A stretch of DNA of 5,616 nucleotides. Origin: SCTD01 sp038256525 (GTDB lineage: Bacteria; Actinomycetota; Actinomycetes; Mycobacteriales; SCTD01). How positions within the stretch are numbered: position 1 is the first letter of the stretch; every line of letters begins with the position of its first letter. Position numbers and translations under genes: made by a program. Below, one piece after another: positions 1 through 5,541 of this stretch. The notes below the pieces were generated by a model. The model worked only from the letters and a program-made list of their open reading frames with translations, had not been told where the DNA came from and searched no databases. The stretch covers positions 1-5,616 of the forward strand of contig JBBSKF010000177.1 in assembly GCA_038256525.1 (NCBI GenBank), given 5' to 3'.

Positions 1-986
1 CCGGACAGGGTGTTGCGGGCGACGGCCACGAGATCGCCGAGCACCGCGCTCGCGGTCGGCGAGCCGCCCGCACCGGGGCCGTAGAACATCAGCCGCCCGG
101 CGCTCGCGGCCTCGACGAACACGGCGTTGTAGGCCTCGCGGACGCTGCCGAGCGGATGGGTGCGCGGGATCATCGCCGGGTGGACCCGGACGGTGATGCC
201 GGCGCCGGCCGCGTCGCCGCAGCGCTCGGCGATGGCGAGCAGCTTCACGACGCACCCCATCGCCTGCGCGCTCGCGACGTCGGCGGCGGTCACCTCGGTG
301 ATCCCCTCGCGGTGCACGTCGGCTGCGACGACCCGGGTGTGGAAGGCGAGACCGGCGAGGATCGCGGCCTTTGCCGCGGCGTCGAAGCCCTCGATGTCGG
401 CGGTCGGATCGGCTTCGGCGTAGCCGAGGGCGGTCGCCTCGTCGAGCGCGTCGGCGAAGCCGGCACCGGTCTCGTCCATCCGGGTCAGGACGAAGTTGGT
501 CGTGCCGTTCACGATGCCGGTGACCCGCGAGATCTGGTCTCCGGCGAGGGATTCGCGCAGCGGGCGCAGCAGCGGGATGGCCCCGGCGACGCTCGCCTCG
601 TAGTAGAGGTCGGCCCCCGCCTTGGCCGCCGCGGCGTGCAGCGTGGCGCCGTCCTCGGCGAGCAGGGCCTTGTTGGCGGTCACGACGCTCTTGCCCCGGC
701 CGAGCGCGGCGAGGATGAGGCTGCGCGCCGGCTCGAGCCCCCCGATGACCTCGATGACGAGGTCGATGTCGTCGCGCTCGACGAGTCCGGCCGCGTCGGT
801 GGTGAACAGCTCGTCCGACACCGGCAGGTCCCGCGCCTTGCCGAGCCGGCGGACAGCGATGCCGGCCAGCTCGAGCGGCACCCCGACCCGCGCGGCGAGG
901 TCGTTCCCGGAGCTGTGCAGCAGTCGTACGACCTCCGCGCCGACGGTGCCGCAGCCCAGCAGGGCGACGCGCAGCGGGCCGGCCAT
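1..986 (-). CDS. hom: Homoserine dehydrogenase, 3' end cut off by window edge
   Basis: Predicted cytosolic NAD(P)-dependent enzyme that reduces aspartate 4-semialdehyde to homoserine, the committed step to threonine and methionine. 328 codons are present from the ATG at 986. Seen: Rossmann nucleotide loop GCGTVG (residues 11-16), TANKAL (103-108) with K106, GIVNGTTN (157-164), and the family signature GYAEADPTADIEGFDAAAK (188-206). By alignment to known family members, D202 and K206 are the catalytic pair. The frame is still open at position 1, after NTLS. Actinobacterial Hom proteins are usually about 430 residues with a C-terminal ACT domain for threonine feedback; that part would lie outside the window, so its presence is inferred only. 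The start shares one base with the stop of the upstream small ORF (TGATG), and no good Shine-Dalgarno precedes it, so translation is probably coupled. Called thrA in mycobacteria. Confidence 0.97.
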   Translation of the reverse strand, partial: MAGPLRVALLGCGTVGAEVVRLLHSSGNDLAARVGVPLELAGIAVRRLGKARDLPVSDELFTTDAAGLVERDDIDLVIEVIGGLEPARSLILAALGRGKSVVTANKALLAEDGATLHAAAAKAGADLYYEASVAGAIPLLRPLRESLAGDQISRVTGIVNGTTNFVLTRMDETGAGFADALDEATALGYAEADPTADIEGFDAAAKAAILAGLAFHTRVVAADVHREGITEVTAADVASAQAMGCVVKLLAIAERCGDAAGAGITVRVHPAMIPRTHPLGSVREAYNAVFVEAASAGRLMFYGPGAGGSPTASAVLGDLVAVARNTLS

Positions 987-1255
987 CAGATGACCCGCAC
1001 CGGGTCGTGCTGCGACGCGGTGCAGCAGGTGCAGGTGCGGCCGGGCCCCGGCGCGGGTGGCGGGACGGGCGCGAGCAGGCGCCGGCCCCGCAGCGCGGCG
1101 ACGAGCAGCAGGGCGAGCGCGCCGACGGCGTAGGCGGCGAGCGCCGGCAGACCGGCGACAGTCGCGACGACCAGGCCGCCCGCGAGAAGGACCCCGAGCA
1201 CGGCGACGCAGAGCAGGGCGCCGAGGCGCCGGGACGGGGTCACGACCGGCGTCAT
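986..1255 (-). CDS. Small two-helix membrane protein with Cys-rich C-terminal tail, function unknown
   Basis: I do not recognise this 89-residue protein. Seen: a short N-terminus with two arginines (R9, R10), a hydrophobic helix at about 11-33, a tight turn around G35-P37, a second helix at about 37-55, then RGRR (56-59), a Pro/Gly-rich linker (62-72) and a polar tail with C75, C77, C78, H83 and D84 (sequence TCTCCTASQHDPVRVI). Positive charge on both outer flanks predicts a hairpin with both termini in the cytoplasm, which puts the Cys/His tail inside. The tail could bind a metal or be redox-active; this is inference. The ATG overlaps the lysA stop by four bases (ATGA), and its own stop overlaps the hom start by one base (TGATG). 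It is therefore embedded in the operon and probably expressed at similar levels to its neighbours. These tight junctions and the plausible topology argue that it is real. A regulatory or transport role in lysine/threonine synthesis is possible, but nothing in the sequence shows it. Confidence 0.8.
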   Translation of the reverse strand: MTPVVTPSRRLGALLCVAVLGVLLAGGLVVATVAGLPALAAYAVGALALLLVAALRGRRLLAPVPPPAPGPGRTCTCCTASQHDPVRVI

Positions 1256-2580
1256 TCGACGTCCAGGGCGAGCAGGTCGTCCTCGGTCTCACGGCGTACG
1301 AGCAGGCGGGCGACGCCGCCGGAGACGGCGACCACCGGCGGGCGCGGGACGTGGTTGTAGTTGTTGGCCATCGACCGGTGGTAGGCGCCGGAGGCCGGGA
1401 CGGCGACGAGGTCGCTCGGCGACAGGTCGGCGGGCAGCGGCACGTCGTGAACGACGATGTCGCCGCTCTCGCAGTGCTTTCCGCACAGGGTCACGTTGGC
1501 CGGCTCGGCGGCCGAGGATCGCGAGGCGAGCACCGCGGTGTAGCGGGCGTCGTAGAGCGCGGTGCGGATGTTGTCGCTCATCCCACCGTCGACGCTGACG
1601 TAGGTCCGAAGGCCGGGCAGCACCTTGACGGTGCCGACCTCGTACAGCGTGACGGTCGTCGGCCCCGACAGAGCGCGGCCGGGCTCGACGGCAAGGCGCG
1701 GCAGGGCGAGGCCAGCAGCGGCACTCTCGCGGGCGAGGATCGCCCGCAGACCGGCGGCGAACTCCTCGACCGGCATCGGATCGTCGGCGGAGGTGTAGGC
1801 GATGCCGGTGCCGCCGCCGAGGTCGAGCTCGGGCAGCTCGAGGCCGTGCTCGTCCCGCACGTCGGCGAGCAGGCCGATCATCCGGTGGGCCGCCAGCGAG
1901 AAGCCGCGGGTGTCGAAGATGTGCGAGCCGATGTGGCAGTGCAGCCCGACGAGCTCGAGGCTAGGCAGCGCGACGATGCGGCGGACCGCCTCCGCGGCAG
2001 CGCCGCTGGCCAGCGAGAAGCCGAACTTCTGGTCCTCCTGGCCGGTCTGGACGAACTCGTGGGTGTGCGCCTCGACGCCGGGGGTGGCCCGGATCAGCAC
2101 CCGCTGGTGGACCCCGAGGCGCTCAGCGAGGGCTGCCAGGCGAACGATCTCGTCGAAGGAGTCGACGACCACCCGGCCGACGCCGTAGCGCAGCGCCCGC
2201 TCCAGCTCGCCGACGCTCTTGTTGTTGCCGTGGAAGATCAGCCGCTCCGGCGGGAAGCCCACCCGCTCGGCGACGGCCAGCTCGCCACCGGTGCAGACGT
2301 CGAGCCCGAGCCCCTCCTGCTCCACCCAGCGGGCGAGCGCCGTGCACAGGAAGGCCTTGGCGGCGTAGTAGACGTCGGCCCCGGCGAACGCCTCGCGCCA
2401 GGCCCGGCAACGGCCCCGGAAGTCGTCCTCGTCCAAAACATAGGCAGGGGTGCCGAACTCGCTGGCGAGGTCACGGACGTCGACGCCACCGAGCTGGAGC
2501 GCGCCGTCACCGGCCCGGACCGCGGTCACCGGCCAGACGGCGGGGTCGAGGTCGGACCGGACCGGGGTCACGGCGGTCAC
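1252..2580 (-). CDS. lysA: Diaminopimelate decarboxylase
   Basis: PLP-dependent fold-type III decarboxylase converting meso-diaminopimelate to L-lysine, the last step of the pathway, in the cytosol. From the GTG at 2580 it is 442 residues, close to the approximately 447 of the M. tuberculosis enzyme. Seen: YYAAKAF with the PLP-binding Lys75 at the start of the alanine-racemase-like barrel, HGNNK (117-121), HCHIGSHIFD (214-223), the phosphate-binding glycine loop GGGTGI (255-260), EPGRAL (299-304), GKHCESGD (367-374) with the active-site Cys370-Glu371, and ASGAYHRSMANNYN (396-409). The GTG at 2580 was chosen because its first four bases overlap the argS stop (GTGA) and GGAG lies five bases upstream. 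A second in-frame GTG at 2571 is a less likely start. The stop overlaps the start of the small membrane gene. No frame damage is seen. Activity is assigned to DAP rather than ornithine or arginine from the close motif match and the neighbouring hom. Confidence 0.97.
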   Translation of the reverse strand: MTAVTPVRSDLDPAVWPVTAVRAGDGALQLGGVDVRDLASEFGTPAYVLDEDDFRGRCRAWREAFAGADVYYAAKAFLCTALARWVEQEGLGLDVCTGGELAVAERVGFPPERLIFHGNNKSVGELERALRYGVGRVVVDSFDEIVRLAALAERLGVHQRVLIRATPGVEAHTHEFVQTGQEDQKFGFSLASGAAAEAVRRIVALPSLELVGLHCHIGSHIFDTRGFSLAAHRMIGLLADVRDEHGLELPELDLGGGTGIAYTSADDPMPVEEFAAGLRAILARESAAAGLALPRLAVEPGRALSGPTTVTLYEVGTVKVLPGLRTYVSVDGGMSDNIRTALYDARYTAVLASRSSAAEPANVTLCGKHCESGDIVVHDVPLPADLSPSDLVAVPASGAYHRSMANNYNHVPRPPVVAVSGGVARLLVRRETEDDLLALDVE

Positions 2581-4235
2581 ATCCGCTCCGGGGCCGAGAC
2601 GCCGAGCAGGCGCAGGCCGTTCTCGAGCACGATCCGGGTCGCCCGCCACAGCAGCAGGCGCGGGGCGGTCGTCGGCGCGACCGGCTCGTCGCCCTTCGGC
2701 AGCACCTGGCAGTCGTCCCAGAACCGCTGGGCGGACTTGGCGACCTGCTCCTCCAGGTAGCGCGCGACCCGGTGCGGCTCGCGCAGCTCGGCGGCCGTGG
2801 CGACCACCTGCGGGAACTGCGCGAGCGCCAGCAGCAGATCGGCCTCGCGCGGGGAGGTCAGCAGGGACAGGTCCACCTCGCCCGGGACCGGCTCGGCGAT
2901 GCCGAGCTCGGCCGCGTGGCGCAGCACCGAGGCGGCGCGGGTCGCGGCGTACTGCACGTAGAAGACCGGGTTGTCGCTGCTCTGGCGCGACCACAGATCC
3001 AGGTCGATGTCGAGGGTGCTGTCGGCGCTGGAGCGGGCGAGGGCGTAGCGCGCGGCGTCGACGCCGACCGCCTCGACCAGATCCTCGAGGGTGAGCACGG
3101 TGCCGGCCCGCTTGCTCATGCGCAGCGGCGTCCCGGCGCGGACCAGGTTGACCAGCTGTCCGATCAGGATCTCGAGGTGGACACCGGGGGTGTCACCGAA
3201 GGCGGCGCACATCGCCATCATCCGGCCGACGTAACCGTGATGGTCCGCCCCGAGCAGGATGACCGCCCGGTCGAACCCCCGCTCGCGCTTGTCGAGGTAG
3301 TAGGCGAGATCGCCGGCGATGTAGCCGGGTTCGCCGTCGCTCTTGATCACCACCCGGTCCTTGTCGTCGCCGAAGTCGGTGCTGCGCAACCAGGTTGCGC
3401 CGTCAGCCTCGTAGAGGTTGCCGGCGGTCCGGAGCCGCTCGACGGCCCGGGCGACCGCACCGGACTCGTGCAGGGAGTTCTCGTGGAAGAAGACGTCGAA
3501 GTCCACGCCGAACTCGTGCAGCGACGCCCGGATCTCGGCGAACATCTGCTCGACGCCCTCGCGGCGGAAGACCTCCTGCGGGTCGTCCTGCTCGAGCGCG
3601 TCGGGGACCTTGGTCAGCACGCTGCGGGCGATGTCGGCGATGTACGCGCCGCCGTAGCCGTCCTCGGGGGCCGGCGCCCCGGTGGCGGCGGCCAGCAGCG
3701 ACCGGGCGAAGCGGTCGATCTGGGCGCCGTGGTCGTTGAAGTAGTACTCCCGGGTGACCTTCGCGCCGCTGGCCTCGAGCAGCCGCGCGAGCGCGTCGCC
3801 GACCGCCGCCCAGCGCACCCCGCCGATGTGGATCGGGCCGGTCGGGTTGGCCGAGACGAACTCCAGGTTGATCTGCTCGCCTGCGGCGGCGTCGTTGGTG
3901 CCGTAGGTCGCGCCCTGCTGGAGCACCTGCACGGCGACCCGGCCGAGCGAGGCCTGGGCCAGGCGCAGGTTGAGAAAGCCGGGGCCCGCGACCTCCACCG
4001 CGTCGAGTCCGTCGACCGTACGCAGCCGCGCGGCCAGCAGCTCGGCCACCTCACGCGGCGGCCGGCCGGCCTGCTTGGCGAGCTGAAGGGCGATGCTGGT
4101 GGCGTAGTCGCCGTGCTCCTTCACCCGTGGCCGCTCTATGGTGACGTCCTCGGGCGGCGTCACCGCAAGCTCGCCGGCGCCGACCGCGTCGACGACAGCC
4201 GCCCGCACCGCAGCGCGAAGCTCGGTCGGGGTCAC
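2577..4235 (-). CDS. argS: Arginyl-tRNA synthetase
   Basis: Class I aminoacyl-tRNA synthetase that charges tRNA-Arg with arginine using ATP, in the cytosol. 552 residues, the usual length for actinobacterial ArgS. Seen in order: N-terminal ArgS-specific tRNA-binding domain (about 1-90, including VKEHGDYATSIAL at 38-50), FVSANPTGPIHIGG (126-139) carrying the HIGH-type ATP motif as HIGG, YYFNDHGAQIDRFA (164-177), GADHHGYVGRM (329-339), the KMSK-type loop as RMSK (372-375) followed by RAGT, and a C-terminal all-alpha DALR anticodon-binding domain (about 425-552, including FYVQYAATRAASVLRH). The start is GTG at 4235. The six G residues directly before it are too close to act as a Shine-Dalgarno, while a -10-like TAGCCT ends six bases upstream, so the mRNA may be leaderless. 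First gene of the operon. The stop overlaps the lysA GTG. A tRNA-Arg gene lies about 1.3 kb away at the right edge. Confidence 0.98.
   Translation of the reverse strand: MTPTELRAAVRAAVVDAVGAGELAVTPPEDVTIERPRVKEHGDYATSIALQLAKQAGRPPREVAELLAARLRTVDGLDAVEVAGPGFLNLRLAQASLGRVAVQVLQQGATYGTNDAAAGEQINLEFVSANPTGPIHIGGVRWAAVGDALARLLEASGAKVTREYYFNDHGAQIDRFARSLLAAATGAPAPEDGYGGAYIADIARSVLTKVPDALEQDDPQEVFRREGVEQMFAEIRASLHEFGVDFDVFFHENSLHESGAVARAVERLRTAGNLYEADGATWLRSTDFGDDKDRVVIKSDGEPGYIAGDLAYYLDKRERGFDRAVILLGADHHGYVGRMMAMCAAFGDTPGVHLEILIGQLVNLVRAGTPLRMSKRAGTVLTLEDLVEAVGVDAARYALARSSADSTLDIDLDLWSRQSSDNPVFYVQYAATRAASVLRHAAELGIAEPVPGEVDLSLLTSPREADLLLALAQFPQVVATAAELREPHRVARYLEEQVAKSAQRFWDDCQVLPKGDEPVAPTTAPRLLLWRATRIVLENGLRLLGVSAPERM
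2586..2589 (-). promoter_or_regulatory. Ribosome binding site of lysA inside argS
   Basis: GGAG on the minus strand, five bases before the GTG at 2580 and within the last codons of argS. It is the clearest Shine-Dalgarno in the window and decides the lysA start in favour of 2580 over the in-frame GTG at 2571. Together with the GTGA stop/start overlap it suggests re-initiation by ribosomes finishing argS. Confidence 0.65.
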
Positions 4236-4241
4236 CCCCCC

Positions 4242-4247
4242 AGGCTA
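4242..4247 (-). promoter_or_regulatory. Putative -10 element of the argS-lysA-hom operon
   Basis: The minus strand reads TAGCCT, fitting the actinobacterial TAnnnT consensus, with six bases between it and the argS GTG. That spacing places the transcription start on the G of the start codon, as in leaderless mRNAs. No TTGACA-like -35 is visible at 16-18 bp. An identical hexamer sits before the response regulator gene. Confidence 0.5.
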
Positions 4248-4262
4248 TCGCCCGGTCCCACC

Positions 4263-4268
4263 TAGACT
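4263..4268 (+). promoter_or_regulatory. Putative -10 element of the DUF3105 gene
   Basis: TAGACT (TAnnnT type) ends seven bases before the ATG at 4276, predicting transcription from the ATG or one base before it. The intervening bases (tccgtcc) hold no Shine-Dalgarno. There is no recognisable -35. It lies 15 bp from the opposing argS -10, so the two promoters are back to back within 40 bp. Confidence 0.45.
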
Positions 4269-4275
4269 TCCGTCC

Positions 4276-5049
4276 ATGCCGAAGACACCTCCGCCGTCCA
4301 AGGGCACCCCGCCCCGGAGCGGCCCCTCCCGCCGGGCCGCTCCGACGAAGGTGTCCAAGCCCTTCCCGTGGGGCACGGTCCTCGGCTCGCTCGTGCTGGC
4401 CACGGTGCTGATCGGCGTGATCACCTACGCCGCGCTGAACCAGGGGTCGGGCATCTCGAGCGTGCTCACCGACCCGGACAACAACATCGAGGGCGTGATC
4501 GTCGCCGACACCGAGGCCCTGAGCCGCGACCACGTCCAGGGATCGGTGGACTACGAGACGACCCCGCCGAGCGGCGGGAACCACAACGCCGCCCCCCAGC
4601 AGTGCGCGGTCTACACCGCCCCCATCGCCCCCGAGCACGCGCTGCACTCGCTCGAGCACGGCGCCGTGTGGATCACCTACCAGCCGAGCTTGGCCAAGGA
4701 CCAGGTCAACGAGCTTGCCAGCCGGGCCAGCGGCGACCCGTACCTGCTGATGAGCCCGCTCGCGGAGCAGGACAGCCCGATCGTGCTGTCGGCCTGGGGC
4801 CGTCAGCTGAAGCTCGAGTCTGCGGGCGACTCCCGGGTGGACGAGTTCCTCAACGCCTACCGCAACGGGGCCACGACCCCGGAGCGCGGAGCGGCCTGCG
4901 TCGGCAACAACACGACCGGCCCGGTTCGCGGGGCGGCGCCGGACGGCACCATCCTGCCGAGTGCGCCGGCTCCGAGTGCGCCGGCCCCGAGCGAGCCCGC
5001 TCCGAGTGCTCCCGCCCCGAGCATCGTCCCGAGCCCCGTCGCGAGCTGA
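4276..5049 (+). CDS. DUF3105 family membrane-anchored extracytoplasmic protein
   Basis: 257 residues, biochemical function unknown. Seen: a Pro-rich basic cytoplasmic N-terminus (1-30, with seven or more K/R), one hydrophobic segment at about 34-54 that looks like an uncleaved signal anchor, then an exported domain with the DUF3105 hallmarks YETTPPSGGNHN (93-104), HSLEHGAVWITY (124-135), LSAWGRQL (171-178) and FLNAYRNG (191-198). H103, H121, H124, E127 and H128 could form a metal site, and C110 with C208 could form a disulfide; both are inference. The tail from about 228 is low-complexity PSAPA repeats, likely a disordered or wall-spanning linker. The start at 4276 was chosen over an in-frame ATG at 4138 because the latter would overlap argS by 98 bases, has low-complexity extra sequence, and would leave the TAGACT promoter inside the gene. 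The gene is divergent from argS and convergent with the response regulator. Family membership is fairly sure; role is not known. Confidence 0.9.
   Translation: MPKTPPPSKGTPPRSGPSRRAAPTKVSKPFPWGTVLGSLVLATVLIGVITYAALNQGSGISSVLTDPDNNIEGVIVADTEALSRDHVQGSVDYETTPPSGGNHNAAPQQCAVYTAPIAPEHALHSLEHGAVWITYQPSLAKDQVNELASRASGDPYLLMSPLAEQDSPIVLSAWGRQLKLESAGDSRVDEFLNAYRNGATTPERGAACVGNNTTGPVRGAAPDGTILPSAPAPSAPAPSEPAPSAPAPSIVPSPVAS
4957..5016 (+). repeat. Four 15-bp tandem repeats encoding PSAPA
   Basis: Four in-frame 15-bp units, each starting ccgag, encode PSAPA-PSAPA-PSEPA-PSAPA (DUF3105 protein residues 228-247); a degenerate continuation (PSIVP-S) follows. The first two units differ only at the last base; the third and fourth are more diverged. 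In-frame tandem units of this kind can change copy number by slippage without breaking the protein. Confidence 0.85.
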
Positions 5050-5055
5050 CGCATC

Positions 5056-5067
5056 GGGCCCGGGCCC
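5056..5067. terminator. GC palindrome between convergent genes, possible bidirectional terminator
   Basis: GGGCCCGGGCCC is a perfect 12-bp palindrome in the 27-bp gap between the DUF3105 stop and the response regulator stop. As RNA it could fold as GGGC/GCCC with a CCGG loop from either strand; an alternative GGGC-CCT-GCCC hairpin (5062-5072) is also possible. There is no U-tract on either side, so it is not a classical intrinsic terminator. Its place between convergent ends is the main support. Confidence 0.4.
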
Positions 5068-5076
5068 TGCCCTAAG

Positions 5077-5463
5077 CTAAGACGGCGGCAGGCCGGCCAG
5101 CCGGCGTACGACCTCGATCAGCTCGTCGGGGTCGAACGGCTTGGTGAGGTAAGCGTCCACGCCGATCCGGCTGCCGCGCTCGAGGTCGGCCTCCTGCGCC
5201 CGGGCAGAGAGCAGCACGACCTTGATCTCCGCCGTCTCCGGGTCGGCCCGCAGACGACCGGCGGCCTCCCACCCGTCGAGCCTCGGCATCATGATGTCGA
5301 GGGTGATCACGTCGGGCCGGACCGCCTTGACCTTGTCCAGGCAGTCCTGCCCGTCCACAGCGGTGGCGACCTCGAAGCCCTCGAGCTCCAGGTTGACGGT
5401 GATCAGCTGCCGGATGACATCGTCGTCGTCGACCACGAGGACACGACCCAGGCTGCTCGACAT
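5077..5463 (-). CDS. Stand-alone receiver-domain (CheY-like) response regulator
   Basis: 128 residues, a single REC domain with no output domain. Seen: VLVVDDDD (8-15) giving the acidic pair D12/D13, phospho-acceptor D56 in TLDIMMPRLDG (54-64), switch Ser86 in LLSAR (84-88), aromatic switch Tyr105, and the conserved Lys108 in TKPF (107-110). All catalytic positions are intact, so it should accept phosphate from a histidine kinase or phosphotransfer protein. No kinase is in the window, so the partner is unknown. It probably acts through protein-protein contact, like CheY, Spo0F or DivK types; DNA binding is not indicated. The ATG at 5463 is used because the receiver fold begins within a few residues; the frame stays open upstream to 5568, but that would run across the tRNA. 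No Shine-Dalgarno is seen, and TAGCCT ends seven bases upstream. Divergent from tRNA-Arg and convergent with the DUF3105 gene. Confidence 0.95.
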   Translation of the reverse strand: MSSSLGRVLVVDDDDVIRQLITVNLELEGFEVATAVDGQDCLDKVKAVRPDVITLDIMMPRLDGWEAAGRLRADPETAEIKVVLLSARAQEADLERGSRIGVDAYLTKPFDPDELIEVVRRLAGLPPS

Positions 5464-5470
5464 GCGCGGC

Positions 5471-5476
5471 AGGCTA
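5471..5476 (-). promoter_or_regulatory. Putative -10 element of the response regulator gene
   Basis: The minus strand reads TAGCCT, identical to the hexamer before argS, with seven bases between it and the ATG at 5463. Predicted transcription start is at 5464 or 5463, giving a leaderless or one-base-leader mRNA. The expected -35 position (about 5494-5499) is not TTGACA-like and overlaps the left arm of the inverted repeat at 5495-5536. Confidence 0.45.
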
Positions 5477-5494
5477 CAGCGCGGCAGCCTCGGA

Positions 5495-5536
5495 GCGGTT
5501 CCGGGCGCAGGGCCGGCTGGTAACGTCCGGAACCGC
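5495..5536. repeat. 13-bp inverted repeat between response regulator and tRNA-Arg
   Basis: The left arm gcggttccgggcg (5495-5507) pairs with the right arm cgtccggaaccgc (5524-5536): ten contiguous Watson-Crick pairs, one G-T wobble (5505/5526), then two more pairs. The intervening 16 bases can add a minor CAG/CTG pairing. The right arm covers the last bases of the putative tRNA -10 and the predicted tRNA transcription start; the left arm lies where a -35 of the response regulator would be. It could be an operator for a dimeric regulator, a cruciform, or a U-less terminator for minus-strand transcription arriving from the right. No U-tract follows on either strand. Confidence 0.7.
5521..5526 (+). 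promoter_or_regulatory. Putative -10 element of tRNA-Arg
   Basis: TAACGT fits TAnnnT and predicts transcription from about 5533, nine bases before the mature tRNA 5' end, which RNase P would trim. The candidate -35 (ttccgg at 5499-5504, 16-bp spacing) is weak. The element overlaps the right arm of the inverted repeat. Confidence 0.4.
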
Positions 5537-5541
5537 CCAGG

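Noticed and set aside
156..1133. Plus-strand open frame (325 codons) opposite hom
   Set aside because: Low-complexity Gly/Arg/Asp-rich shadow; the opposite strand encodes an unmistakable homoserine dehydrogenase.
1057..2760. Long plus-strand open frame (567 codons) opposite lysA
   Set aside because: It is the mirror frame of a strongly G/C-biased gene. The translation is repetitive Arg/Gly/Ala/Asp-rich with no family motif, and lysA on the other strand has every expected motif.
1252..2994. N-terminally extended lysA (580 codons) reaching into argS
   Set aside because: The extra residues are Arg/Ala-rich shadow of argS and do not resemble a LysA N-terminus. The GTG at 2580 has GGAG and a stop overlap.
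2772..4265. Long plus-strand open frame (497 codons) opposite argS
   Set aside because: Same explanation: antisense shadow of argS, with no domain signature and no promoter or ribosome site of its own.
4236..4275. Possible T-box, attenuator or riboswitch before argS
   Set aside because: Only 40 bp separate argS from the divergent gene, with no hairpin or leader peptide. The apparent start lies at the GTG itself.
4051..4659. Minus-strand open frame across the argS/DUF3105 boundary (202 codons)
   Set aside because: It crosses two real genes in other frames, has no recognisable domain and is explained by GC-driven lack of stop codons.
4138..5049. Earlier ATG for the DUF3105 gene at 4138
   Set aside because: It would overlap the argS start region by 98 bases and add 46 low-complexity residues before the basic N-terminus and signal anchor; the putative promoter at 4263 would be inside the gene.
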